NCBI RefSeq assembly: GCF_024362695.1
Contig: NC_065417.1
Span: 1,915,001 to 1,979,000, forward strand
Length of the DNA stretch: 64,000 nt
Direction: 5' to 3'
Source: Pectinophora gossypiella
Lineage: Eukaryota > Arthropoda > Insecta > Lepidoptera > Gelechiidae
Shown: positions 1-13,100 of the stretch, in pieces
Numbering within the stretch: position 1 is the stretch's first letter
How the letters are laid out: every line of letters begins with the position of its first letter
The notes under the pieces: model-generated
Seen by the model: the letters and a program-made list of their open reading frames with translations, nothing else
Told to the model about the DNA's origin: nothing
Database searches by the model: none
Made by a program: the position numbers and the translations under genes

Positions 1-150
1 ACAAGTTGATAATTTTGACTGAATTATGTGTGATGACTGATTTGTTCTTTTAAAAAAGTTGTTATTACTAAATATATTTGTGATAGTAACATTACCTAAA
101 TGTCGGAACGTTTAAGTCCAGTGAAGGACCTTACAAATAAAAATTATTAA

Positions 151-495
151 AACACGATAGATGGCGCTGTAGATATTTTCCTTCGTTTAACCTTCTAAGT
201 TCATGGATAACAGTCATATGCATCTTTTATCTTTGTTTTCAGGTATAAATGATAACTCTTTTTATTATACCCAGGAACAATTACATCTTCCACCGATTAT
301 TATTCTGATCAAAATAAAGAGAAGCAATTTAGGTAGCAACATACTATACATACTGTGGTCCAAATATCGAGCAATTATTTTTATATAAGTACGCTTCTGT
401 CATTACATTGTATTTTAGAATAGTGGAACAGTGAGAAAACAGGTAGTTATCACGTTAAAGCTGTACAACGCCATCTTTATTGTTTTTGGCGAACG
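151..495. mobile_element. MITE family 1 copy
   Basis: Bounded by CACGATAGATGGCGCTGT and, inverted, GCCATCTTTATTGTTTTTGG. The interior is shared with 22580-22962 and 27180-27542 (a segment of each reads TATAAATGATGACCCTTTTT or close), and a fragment lies at 57889-57957. Noncoding. Confidence 0.75.
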
Positions 496-566
496 CAGCC
501 TGAAAAGTCTCTCGTTTACACCGACACAGCAACGGCGACTTCGCCCGCTGCAACCATGACAATTAA

Positions 567-763
567 GGTACGAGTTGGCAGCGGACGACGTGTCGCAGAG
601 ACACGTCTATGCGTCACGTTTCTATGTATTTCTATGAAATATCTTTCATTGCCAACGACATGTCGCCGCTATAGAAATACATAGAAACCAGTTGTGTCGC
701 TGCGACACGTCGTCCGCTGCTGCCTCATGTCGTCCGCTGCCAACTCGTACCTTTAGACGTCAC
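567..763. mobile_element. Palindromic MITE with CGTCGTCCGCTGC ends
   Basis: AAGGTACGAGTTGGCAGCGG at the left is matched by its inverse at the right, and the GTCGTCCGCTGC block is doubled at the right end. About 197 bp, noncoding. The flanks to 830 contain related CGACACAG/GTCGC motifs. Confidence 0.6.
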
Positions 764-799
764 AGACACATGTAGCTCGACAAATGTCGCCTAGTGGAG

Positions 800-1165
800 G
801 TTCAAATGTCTAATAAATTACTTATCATCAATTCACCAATTAAGGCTGCAGTCTCCGCAAAATTGAGTCGTTGCTTCTTTCTTTACCGAATGTTTGCAAT
901 AGTAAAGTAGAGCAACTGTGACGTCAACGGGGGTGCTCCCCGAGAGGGGTGAAAATATTCTGGATTCTGCAACCGGAGACTGGGCCCTTAAGCAAATGTC
1001 CTAATTCAAAAGCCTCATAAAAATACCCAGTACTTTCTAAAAACCCTTAAAATTATCACAATTAAAAATGGCGATCTAAGCAGTAAGTACCTAAGTTACA
1101 AATTAAGGCGTACACACGTCAGCTATTCACAACTTCACAACAATAAATACCTACAACTATCGTCA
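800..1165. other. Unique-looking AT-rich sequence
   Basis: Nothing recognisable apart from a weak GGAGACTG inverted pair (850, 976). Confidence 0.3.
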
Positions 1166-1522
1166 TAAACATGATATAAGAAGACCAGGTATGCTCAATC
1201 CTATGACAAGCCGCCATTGCTAGCCCATGATGACGTAAGTGTTACCATTAAATTGGTATCTCCAACATTCCAACGACGTAAATATTATTATGAAAATGAT
1301 GTAAACTACTGACTAATGTATTTAATTACTATTACTTGTCATATATATAAAAATCATTAAAACTGTACTTAAGTAAATCTTTTACTAAAAGTTCAAAATT
1401 TCGTGGTTGTGGGTAATTTATTTTTTCGAAATGGCAACGCAGGGTGGGATGATTTCAGCTGGGCTAACCTTGAAATGTTAACTGTCACTTCTGAGCATAC
1501 CTGGTTTTCTTATACCATGATA
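1166..1522. mobile_element. MITE with CATGATATAAGAAGACCAGG ends
   Basis: About 30-bp terminal inverted repeats: AAGAAGACCAGGTATGCTCA at the left and its near-perfect inverse TGAGCATACCTGGTTTTCTT at the right. Single copy in the window, noncoding interior. Confidence 0.6.
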
Positions 1523-1635
1523 ATAAACTGGCAGAGTAAAGGTCCGACCACATTGAAGTGACACTATGTTTCGGCAACGGTAACATCTATATATGTCTGT
1601 CAAATCAGTTACTTTTTACTAAAGGTCAAAACACG

Positions 1636-1740
1636 AATTTTTTTTTTTTTTTTGACGTGACTTATTGTAGATTTGCCGTAGATGGCATTAACTACTTGGC
1701 CGGACAAATGGGGAGCGCTGAAAGCTCTCACCCGGAAAAA
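1636..1740 (+). repeat. Non-LTR retrotransposon 3'-tail family A, fragment
   Basis: Poly-T followed by GACGTGACTTATTGTAGATT and the ATGGCATTAACTACTTGGCC block. Other copies: 4658-4700, 15125-15252, 15915-16062, 18598-18725, 39958-40092, 48165-48200, 55868-55985, 59582-59800. The longest (59582-59800) extends the 5' side. Lineage uncertain. Confidence 0.6.
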
Positions 1741-2477
1741 CACGAAATTACTATGGAATTTGTATGAAAAAGCAACTTGTGACGTCATAGAAAAACGCGA
1801 CAAAATGTCGCACTTATTATTACATTTTTCTTTATTACAATTCATAAATAAGTTAAATAGAAAATATAAAACGTTTCTGTAACCTTTAGATCTGTCTTTA
1901 TTTAGTACTTAGACAGAACTACATAATTTATTTTTGGCCAAGGAAACTTTCGAATTATATTTACCGCCTTACCAATAAAAAATAAACAAGCGTTGAACTT
2001 ATGAAACATTTGACAGCCAAGCTAAATTGAATCCAATTAATAACGTTCATTTTACTTTAGCGCATGCCTCTCACCCTTGTCATGGAAACTGATTTAAAAA
2101 CCTGTCACATATTGCTGCCCTTATTTATAATGATACAAACTGGTGTTGTCTTTCCAATGTTACCGATTCCTTTCTGCCTTGAATCTTTAGCCTAACCCTA
2201 CGTATCTATCAATCATTTAAAACAACCTCAGTCATACAAAATCAGACTAAAGACGCCAATTTATACTACTAACTAATAAAATTACGTGCTATAAAATACT
2301 TTTGTCACATTCCCACATCCGCAGTCAAATTTTTTTTCGTTAGCTTTGGAAGCAAAATGTTTACAGTGATGTTTAAATTAATTTCATATCTTTTATAAAG
2401 CCTTAGTTAACATGACCTATAGAACGTATAGGTTTTTTTTATTAACTTCTTCGTTTTGTACGGCAGAATTAGGTCAG

Positions 2478-2888
2478 ATGGTGGCGCTGATTTCAACAGA
2501 CGTCCCTAATTTTATTTAAAGTTATTCGTGTTATTTTCTGATCCACTGAAAAGGAAAGGGACGGTTAATCCACAGGCTAAAAATGTATGGAAACACATCT
2601 TAAACAACCTTTTCTACATTTTAACTCGATAGAATTAAGTTGACAGCACATTTCAAACGGGTTACATACCTACCAGCGAGAAGCCTATTTACACAATTAA
2701 GACATCTAAAAAGTATTACTTATGTATGAATATTTTTTTGTGTATTTGAATTGATTCACTCATTAATTTTAAAAGCGGCAGCAGACAGCAGTCAGTCAAT
2801 CATCCGTCCCTTCCCTTTACGTGTGATAAAAAAATAACAGGTTAGGTAACCTTAAAATAAATTTAATTGACTGAAATCAGCACCAATA
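2478..2888. mobile_element. MITE family 5 copy
   Basis: Inverted ends GGCGCTGATTTCAACAGACG and CTGAAATCAGCACC, with an inner pair AAAAGGAAAGGGACGG / CCGTCCCTTCCCTTT. Also at 28500-28887 and 58663-59011, with fragments at 5560-5700, 5945-6050 and 47810-47872. Confidence 0.7.
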
Positions 2889-2931
2889 GCTATTTTTAAG
2901 GTCTTTATGTGGTTTAAAAAAAATTGACCTG

Positions 2932-3088
2932 AGGGGTTAACAAAAAAAAGTTGAAAGTCCACATCAAAGCAATGCATCAAAAAAGCAATATCGCTAAGCA
3001 TTTGACATAAGTTTGCATATACGCATTTACGTTTATATGCGCCAATGTCAAATTGCAATGAATTGCTTCGATGTGTCCTTTTTAACCC
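2932..3088. mobile_element. MITE family 2 (hairpin) copy, diverged
   Basis: Near-palindrome bounded by GGGGTTAA and TTAACCCC, with CACATCAAAGCAATGCATC and its inverse. See 53316-53467 for the best copy. Confidence 0.65.
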
Positions 3089-3089
3089 C

Positions 3090-4069
3090 TCTTACTGAAA
3101 TTAATTAATTACACGGAAGTATTTTACATTATTGAATAATTAATTAACTACACTATTACATGGACAATAAGTGTAGATTCTAATGCAAGCCCAGATTTAA
3201 ATTAAGCTGAATACTTTTAAATCACTATAAAAACTGCCTATTTCTCCCATCAGGTGTCGCTACTGTTGAGTGTTCTTAACTTTTGACAGTTCCCCATATT
3301 ATTTGAATAACTAACTTATTGTTTTGGTTATATTTTTACACTATAGCCCTTTGTGCAGCGTTTAACTATAAAATCATAGTGCTATATTTTATTCCCTAAA
3401 GATCGGAAAGAAGAAAACTGCTTTTTTCCAACTACCTACTTTTCTTATACGTAAGTAACTCATCCTTCAGACGGTCCACGTTGCTCGACATTTTTACCGA
3501 CTTCAAAAAAGGAGGTTCTCAATTCAACCGTAAGTATATATTTTTTATGGCAAATTATGACGTATTTTACCTGGACAGTATGGAGAACTGTCAAAATTTA
3601 GGAACACTCAACAGATCGGCCGCCTGCATTCTTAGAGCTTCACTTTTTATCCTCATTTAGAAAATTATGATTCGAATTATGAGTTATGATTTGACTTCGA
3701 CATCACATTATTTCTTACGTTCCTACCAGTGGTATGACGTCACACATTATGTCAAGATTACAATTCCATCACGGTTTTGTACAAAATACGTTATTCCTTG
3801 TATCCACATAAGTCTTTATACTTTCTCCTTGGTTCCAATAATTTTTCGATGTGACCAACAAACTTCATTCATGTTCATTTTCGCCTATTTATAATCCCAT
3901 ATGCAGTTAGTTTTTTTTTCCAAAATTTTCAACTTCAACAAAATTATGATATTTGACAACAATTTTTTTATTTTTTCCAACATAATCTTGTTTTTTGCCA
4001 ACAAAGTTCGGCTTACTTCGTACCTCAAGCGACCTGACTGCAGACAGTTGGGATGTGATCCTGCGACCC
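3090..4069. other. LPCAT 3' flank
   Basis: AT-rich. 3870-4069 is LPCAT 3' UTR; the rest shows no exon or clear repeat. Confidence 0.35.
3967..3972 (-). terminator. Candidate poly(A) signal of LPCAT
   Basis: AATAAA on the minus strand about 100 nt past the LPCAT stop codon. It is the first canonical hexamer seen downstream. The surrounding sequence is A-rich, so other sites may be used. Confidence 0.5.
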
Positions 4070-4158
4070 TCACTGAGTTTTGGGCTTCTGATGAGCCGCA
4101 TCAGTCGCGAAAATGTGACAAAACTCTGCCTTCTTTTGCGCGTACGAGATAAATTCAT
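4070..4158 (-). CDS. LPCAT: LPCAT coding exon 11 (stop codon)
   Basis: Completes codon 472 (Asp) and adds EFISYAQKKAEFCHIFATDA and AHQKPKTQ, then TGA. The end KPKTQ has Lys at -3 and -5, a KxKxx-type ER retrieval signal, matching in role the dilysine ends (KKLD, KKDD) of vertebrate LPCAT1/2. Acceptor ATTACAG|AT. Confidence 0.88.
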
Positions 4159-7100
4159 CTGTAATATAAAGAAAGGACATTTTAAGATGAGTTCTATGTT
4201 GCATATCAAATTTTCAAAGGACAACTTCTATCGTGCGGTTTTTGAGGAGGTTACCAACTTCAGCAACCCAAAAAAGCGGCGGCGTGTGAGAATCACCTAA
4301 GTGAGGCGCATAGGGTAAGAGTTGAGAAACCCTGGTCTAATCTTCTTTTTTCGTGTGAGTTGTGATGTAGACTACCTACCTCAGCAACCCTGTTGTCAGG
4401 GTTATTATTGAGCCGCCAAAGGCCCCGGACATGTCTCATGTAATGACTATGTACTTACATCAGGAAGTAGTAACCGAAACCAACGACTTCCATGCACCAT
4501 GTTAGTATAGAACAATCTGGTAATCAACCTGTAATATCCTAACCAAACAAGGGTCCTAGCAAAAGAATCCCGGAATTCGAACCCGTAATCGGATCATGAG
4601 CCCATGGCTAAACTACTGGACCACAGAGGCTATCCTGGCCTATTTGCTTTTTATATTTGACGTGTCTTATTGTAGATTTGCCGCATATGGCATTAAACTA
4701 TTTGGTAGGTACATTCTTACCATAAGTCAAGTACCCCTTCTCATCGAGGTCAGCCTGGCGGAAGGTGTTCTGCGCATCTTCCTGACACAGCCCGAGACAC
4801 CGCGTCGCCACCTCCTCGAAGTGAGTCGCTGTTAAACGACCTGTGCCCGTGCTGTCGTATAGCTGGAATAAGAAAAGATTTTTTAAAACTAAAACCCGAT
4901 TCCAGGTCTCTCTTGTGCTAATTAAAAAGAGCTAATATACTGTAGACGATTTTTTAAATGATAAGTTTTAATTTTAATACACACTTCCTCCCTTCCCTTC
5001 AACTTTTCTGTGCCCTACAGGGTTCATGTCCCTGTCATAGTTCCTATGCCTATGTAACACCCCATTGTACTACATGGAATGCAATAAATAATTGAGAATT
5101 GAATTAACAGACGTGCTTATATAGCGGTAAACTACATAACCCTTATTTTTTCTTTACCGTGGTCGGGCAAAAAAAAATACACAATATTTGACTCTAAGCA
5201 TATTTATTACTGATAGTTTAGAGAATTAGGATTGGGTTAGTTACCTTCTGCTTCTTCTATCGTCGGGGTTATGAGGTGGTTACCAACCTCGTCAATCCTC
5301 GTGTCAAGGTTATCAATGATAGTTACCTTGAAAGCATAAGACAGCAATTGCGACAGCGGCGCGTGTTGCAACGACAGAAACGCGGCACACAGCAGGTAGT
5401 CCGGGAAAGACGCCAGACCGGTCGACCTCTGCAAGGGATGACACCACAGATATTAGAAACAATGACACAGAACAATGTTAATATGTTTAATTTTGTGTAA
5501 TTCGTGTATTATTGTATAATTTGTACAGTATACCCAACGCGACATTGTACCAAAAGAGCGATTAAATATTTTATATATTGGCCAATAACCTGACAGAAAT
5601 AAGTTGACAGCACACGTCTAACGGGTTGCATACCAGCGAGATGCCTATTTTATGCGCCCGGGTTGTTCATTCATTTTCAAATTAACAATTGTCAGTCATT
5701 GTGTATTTTCTAAAGATAAGTAGCATCAGATCACCTGAACGAAGATGTCAAACAGCCTCTGAGCGTGAGGGTCGGCAGCGGATATTCCCAGCCGCGCGAA
5801 GAACTCTGCGCTGGTCACCCACCGTGGACGACCGGACATACCCTGCGCCGCCACGTGAAGCTCCAACTGGGAACGCTCCAGGCTGTAACGTTAGGTGGAT
5901 TTGTTTTAGAAGATCAAGAGGAACCAATATTCGGCAGCTAAATTATTGACATTGGTGCTAATTCGTGTAGACACCACGTAATTATTTTATAATTATGTTA
6001 TTTTATAAGTTATTCCTGTCATTTCCTTATCCCCGGAAAGGAAAGACCACCTTATTACAATTATGTAGGGTGTTAGTGACATCGTAACGAATACTGAGGG
6101 GAATGATTCAGACCATGACTCTGAGATAATATCCCCTCCGATTGATTGAAGCGAGGCCTGTGCACGAACATAGGCTGTTTATGTTATTATCGATGCGGCT
6201 AGGTACCCGGTACCATCTCCAGCTATATCAGGGGGATAAAATGGCCACATCGAACAATTTATATAAGAAAGCAATATTACAATTTGACATTTACGCATAT
6301 AAAAGTAAGTGCGCAATGCAAACAAATGTCAAATGGCAATATTGCTTTCTTAGATGACTTGCTTTGATGTGGCCATTTTAACCCCGCAGTTCATGATTAC
6401 ATAATTATACAGTTTCTACAGTAATAAAACCACTTTAATGCAGAATTTATCTACTTTAATGCATTAATGAAACGAGTCTCATATCTCAAGATGAAGTTTT
6501 TTTATTTCTCTCACGATCTTCAGGCCTGCTGCACATGATAAGGTTAAATCAATTCAATTCAAATTCCATTCAAAAATATGTTTATTCAGTAGATAACATA
6601 GTTATACTTTGAATCGTCATTTTTTACATAACGAACGGTACATCCGCCTAAAACTACTGCAGCAGGGGAAAAGAAGCTGCAAGGAAAACCTCAGCAAGTT
6701 GTGGGTTCACTTCAGCGGAATAGTGCAGGAGGGAGCTTTTGTTGTTTTCTGTTTGCGTCTGTTCTGTTGTGCGTGCATATGCATGTATGTGGAATGGGGC
6801 ATGAAGGAAACGATTATGTTTGTTTACCTTTTTTTATTTAAAACGTTTTATAATTTTGTACGTTTTCCCTTTTTCAAACAACCTACCGCCATTTTCCTGT
6901 CATTCCGCAATCCTCTCTCTTCTCTCGCTCACTCCTCGCTCTCTCTTTCATACACTTTTACGTCACGTTTCATTCAGTCTACCATCCTTACATGTATGTT
7001 AAAGAGTCCTCACCCAAGATGCGTCCTCAGCTCGCTGACTTCCCTGACGGAGGGGGCGGCGGGGATGCCCAGTTGTTTGGCTCGCGCGATCAGACGACAG

Positions 7101-10100
7101 TCATCATACGTGTAGTCCAGAACTGGGACGCCGAGGGCTCTGGAAAATATGAAAAAAATAATGAAAATGAAAAATTTTCTTAAACAATAAAGCCTTAACT
7201 ACGTCTCCGTTAGAATCGCCAGTCACTCGTATTCTGTCGGCGTATTTTAAATTGAAATGGTGCTCAATAATTGCTGTCCAACGTATTTTAGAAAGAAATG
7301 TGACGGACCCGCATTATACAAAAAGTTAGTGACATCGTACCGAATACTGAGGTACGTTTGGCAACTTTGGTAATCTTCTGATGTTTTGTAGCTTTGCTCT
7401 CCGCGATTGGCTTACTCACAGATTGAGTATACTTCAATGTAACATATTAATACTGGTCTTTGTGTCCCTTGCAGAGGTCGACCGGTCAAAATTCCACTTG
7501 ATATCATCTCAGAATCATGGTCTGAATCACTCATCACAGTTTTCGTTACGATATCACTAATACTCTAGAATAGAATAGAATAGAAAAAGTTTATTATAAA
7601 AGGACGCCACACACAAAAAAAAGACAACAACATCATATCAAATTTCCACTAAAACAATATAAAAAAAAGCAAGACGGATGTTTGTCGAAATGACCATAAG
7701 GTGGTGGTGGACGTCCTGAGATAAAAGGGCCTCACTCAGCACAAGTCGCGGCGTGAACCAAGACGTTGATATTATGTGGACCCTGTTGGGTGACGCACGA
7801 ACATCGTATTCCATAAACATGTGTTAATGGTGTATATAAAATATAAATGTATATAAATTCAATTCAAAAATATACATTATAATATATACCAAATGCCTCT
7901 ATATAGGGTTTCAGCTAAATATATACTTACTTAGCCATAACATCCCTGACATTCCTGGCGTACAGTTTTGGGTCACGTTTCTCCTCCTCACTCGGGTAGT
8001 ATACAGGCAGGAACTCTATCTCACACGAACTGTGGATCTGCGTCAGAGTCAACCACAGGAGCTTCAGTCTGGAAGAGATATACATTGGTTATAAAAGGTA
8101 AAATCATAGAGCAAAAGTTCAGTCACGGAGCCCAGCGAATTATTTGTAAACAGTATGATCCAGCCGAATTCGACTACGGCGACTGCTTCAACGGTGAAAT
8201 TATGAAACATTAGTTGTCACAATTATAAAATTTGCGTTTTTGTAGGTGTTTCTGATCTATTACAGAAAGGACATGTAACCAGGAGATCATAAGTGCAACC
8301 TTTATTACTTTGCAAGAAACTGATTGGACTTTTGCTGCTTATAGTACTTATCTTACCAATTATAGTGCTAACTAGTTATAGTGTAGTTGGTTTGGTTTTC
8401 CCTTTGCGGGTTGGATGGTCAGACAGGTCAGTTGTTTCTGTAAAAAACCGGACTTATATTCAGGTTAGGTAAGCGGACTCTGTGAAAACCGGGATAATGC
8501 TAGGGAGAACGGCCTCTGTGGTCCAGTGGTTGAGCGTTGGACTCACGATCCGGAGGTCCCGGGTTCGAATCCCGGTGGGGCATATCACAAAAATCACTTT
8601 GTGATCCCTAGTTTGGTTAGGACGTTACAGGCTGATCACCTGATTGTCTGAAAGTCAGATGATCCGTGCTTCGGAAGGCACGTTAAGCCGTTGGTTCCGA
8701 TTACTATTTACTGATGTAAGTGAGTAATCGTTACATGAGCCATGTCAGGGGCCTTTGGCGGCTCAATTATAACCCTGACACCAGGGTTGACGAGGTTGGT
8801 ATTCTAACTCACAACCCACACGATAAGAAGAAGAAGATGCTAGGCCGCCTATTGTACTAATTCTATTTCTCTTTTGTTTTGTATTTTGTTTTTTTTCCTG
8901 TTTGTGCAATAAAGTATTTTTTCTACTCCTCTACTTTAATCTGGCATTTAAATAACCAAAAAGTCTAATATAAGTACATACATAATTAAACTCTTTGAAA
9001 AAGTGTACGCTCTATGGCCTATAAAAGCATTGTTTACAAAGTGTAACTGTACTATAATGTCGCCAAAAAAGCATTGTTGTTGTTTTTTTTTTTTTGACCT
9101 GGAAACTGGCACCTTTACTTTGTTTGGTGCCATAGATATACTATAAAAAAAAAGTATACATTTGCCGCCATTTTCCCGCGCGTTGGAAAATAAATTGGAA
9201 AATTTTTGTGTTTCGTTTAAAATTACGTCGTCGTAGAAAAAGTATTGTATGCAACGTTGTATAACTAGGTCAAAAAATGCTCGTGGCGTCTCTTATTGCG
9301 ATGTTCGCCAAGGCTCACATCGCAACTCACGCCACTCGCATTTTTTGACCCTTCTTATACAACTGTTGCATAAAATACTATTTTCTACTCCTCTACTTTA
9401 ATCTGGCATTTAAATAACCAAAAAGTCTAATATAAGTACATACATAATTAAACTCTTTGAAAAAGTGTACGCTCTATGGTCTATAAAAGCATTGTTTACA
9501 AAGTGTAACTGTACTATAATGTCGCCAAAAAAGCATTGTTGTTGTTTTTTTTTTTTTTTTTGACCTGGAAACTGGCACCTTTACTTTGTTTGGTGCCATA
9601 GATATACTATAAAAAAAGTATACATTTGCCGCCATTTTCCCGCGCGTTGGAAAATAAATTGGAAAATTTTTGTGTTTCGTTTCAAAACACTAAAAAGTAT
9701 AAAATAAAAAGGAAAAATGACGTCGTCGTAGAAAAAGTATTGTATGCAACGTTGTATAACTAGGTCAAAAAATGCTCGTGGCGTCTCTTATTGCGATGTT
9801 CGCCAAGGCTCACATCGCAACTCACGCCACTCGCATTTTTTGACCCTTCTTATACAACTGTTGCATAAAATACTATGTTATGTTATGTTATGCTAGGGAG
9901 ATGATGTTGCATCAGTAAAACATTTCCTTTTGTGCATGTTTCTACAATAATAACTCTGTTCTTACGCTCCAGGTCCCTCCCAGGTCCAAGTGACAGTGTC
10001 CCTGGCGTTAGGGTAGCGGATGGTGACCGGCTGCACTGGCACCCCAGGGTAGAAGCCGCCGGGCTTGAACGTGATGAGGCATGACCGGTTGGTGCACGTG

Positions 10101-13100
10101 CCTTCTGGGAAGATGAGGACCTGGAATCATAAGGGACGTGGATCTAGTTACAATAATAATAAGTGTCGATACTTATTTGCAAGAAAGGTCGCGGGAAGCC
10201 GCTGGATGCGGGCAGCGCAGGACCGATCGTCGTGGAGATCCTTGGGGGAGGCCTATGCCCAGCAGTGGGCGTCGTACGGCTGATGATGATGATACTTAGT
10301 TGCTGAAAAGCATTGATATATAAGTACCGTAGATTGAACATGAATGCGCCTTATATCAATTTCGGACCTCCTCACATACATACATAGAAAAAAAAAAAGA
10401 AAGAAACGTTTATTATAAAGGGACACCAGACATCAGAAACAGACATCACACATCATCATGCTAGGGACATCAAAGAGAGAGAGAGTCGGGGTAAACAGAG
10501 ACTATGGAAGTCCATTTGCTTCGATCCTGACACACTTCTCTTGCTTCCTCCTCACCTCTTCAAAATCAGCCACTTTCTGTTGAACCAGACGTCTCTTCTC
10601 AGGACGGTTTAGAGCTTGGCCTTCCCATTGAGAATAAATGTACTTATAGCCAAGTTAGTGTCCACTTGTCGTCGTATTTTTACATAACGCGCTTTATCTT
10701 TATCTACGGTATCATCGTCATCATCAGCCCATTAACTGCTGGGGCACGGGCCTTCCCTATGGATGGATAGGGAGATCGGGCCTTAAACCACCACGCGGGC
10801 CCAGTGCGGATTGACGGTTATTAACGACTGCTAATGCAGCCGGGACCAACGGCTTAACGTGCCTTCCGAAGCACGGAGGAGCTCGAGATGAAAACTTTTT
10901 TTTTGTGGTCACCCATCCTATGACTGGCCTTTGTGAAAGTTGCTTAACTTCAACAATCGCAGACCGAGCGCGTTTACCGCCGCGTCACCGAGCTCCTCTA
11001 CCTACTTATCTACGGTACTTACTTAATAATGTGGTAAACCCTTATATTGCTGTGTATGTTTTGACTAATTTGAATTTGAATATAGAAGCAACGAACCTGA
11101 GGCCAGTCTTCCTTAGACGTGGCTCGCTCTATGATCTCCTTGATGGTATTCTGTCGAGAGTTGGGGTCATCTCTCCACACGTATACTGGTTGAGTGTAGT
11201 TGATCAGCTCTGGAATCATTAATGTTTAGTAAAAAGTAACTGATATGACTAGTTGGAAGCTACCCTATTGTAATATTAGAAGGGTTGACAGTAATACGTC
11301 GATGCATACATGATATGAAACATCGATTAAATCCCTTCCTTCCTTAAATACTTTCCATTATTCTTTATTCTAAATTCAAATTCAAAATATTTATTTCGGA
11401 AACTACTCCATATTCTTTCATCTAAACCTTTTTTATTTTTTTATTTAGGGGCTTTTAACATAGCTTGTTATAACAGTCAGACTTATCGATCTAAACTGTC
11501 TAAAACCGATCACCATCACTAATTTAAGAGCCACGCTCTTGTCGGTGTAGCATTCTCTATTCTTGTCTATCAAAGACCAATTCCTTTACTTTCTTATAAG
11601 ACACGACGTTCGCCTTCTCTTTAATTTGTTCCATGTTAGCTCTTCTTGGTCTTCCCCTTCCTATCTTTCCTTCCATGATGTTTTTTAATAAATTCGTCGT
11701 GTCTTATTAAGTGTCCAATCATCTTGCCTCTTCTATTCTCAGTAACTCTCAATACTTGCCTCTTTTCCCTTAGTCTTATTAGCACTTACTACTGCTTCTA
11801 AAACCGATAAAAAATCATTATTTAGTTCATGCCCCCACCCACAACAGCCTACGATGTGATGATGTTGTGAATGAAAGCATAAATCAAATATGATTCTCTG
11901 CTCATAGGCTCTGATGAAAGGACCTCCAAGATACCTATATCGCTACTCCGAGTCCTAACTTTTAATTGTTTATATAAACACTGCCTTTGTGGGGCATTCT
12001 GGGTACATTCATATAAAATATGGTACGTATCTCCTTCTTCTGACGATATTTTCATTAGTTAAGCAAATCTCTTTAAAGAAATGTGACCTGACCTAACCTA
12101 AAAGCAATTTTGAGAAGTTTCCGCGTACATAAGCTTTCGTGACGAATTCTTACAGTGAAATATCACGCACTGGAATTACCATTTATTAATACCATGCCAT
12201 GCCAGTAAACATGTTATATTAATTTCATGCAACAACATTGTGAGACTTACCAAAGCATGCAATAGCTACTGTTAACACTAAACCACCATGTATGTAATGA
12301 GTCGCAAATACCATTACTGTATAAAATAAATAAATATAAAACACACTTGGGTGCATATAAAGATGGCATTATGATAAAAATATAATATTATTTCTTTATT
12401 TGTATAATAATACAATTTGTCACTTATACAATTTAACAAATAATATTATTTCTCTTTATCATCTCGGGCATGTCTGAACCATCCATTACGGAAACTAAAT
12501 AACACATTATACGAAATGAAGTAAGCACCCTGTGAACCAGATAATATAACTTATTTGGCAACCAATATTTCGTTTCTATTGCAAAAATAATTTACTCAAA
12601 CTTGCGAACCTTTTCTAAAAATAGAATTATAGCTACTTGCTTACAAATATATAGGAAGTTTTGTAAATTAAATTACACAATATTCTAAAAATAATATCTT
12701 TTATAGCTTTAGAAGATATTATTGCAAATTAATTTACACATAATCTTACGAATCCTTGCTAAAAATAGATATTTAATGTACACCAACTCTTCAAACTCTT
12801 CTCCAAATTTCTATCCGGTTTTTACGAACATAATATCTAGAAAAGTAAATGTAATATGTAAAAGTGGCCAAGGTTAGAAAGCAATAAAGTAGAACATAAA
12901 CAAATATTTCTTCACGCCTATTCTAAACATCTTGTGAATAAAGTACTCTTTCGTCATTACGTGCGTGTATGTAAAATTCGAATATGGTAAGTATCCCAAA
13001 ACCTACTACTTACTTAATAATTAGATAATAATATATCTCGTATAAGTAGTTACGTCATACAGTCATACGGGAAATATAGTGCCGTGTGAACGTACCCTTA

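Noticed and set aside
5276..5500. 74-codon plus-strand ORF
   Set aside because: Antisense shadow of LPCAT exon 9.
6609..7115. 168-codon plus-strand ORF
   Set aside because: It runs antisense through LPCAT exon 7 and a LINE tail; composition and content do not suggest a protein.
8512..8590. tRNA gene on the plus strand with good boxes A and B
   Set aside because: It continues into a SINE body found in several other places, so it is a SINE head, not a tRNA gene. The same applies to 14440-14510, 24840-24914, 28380-28437 and 61190-61256.
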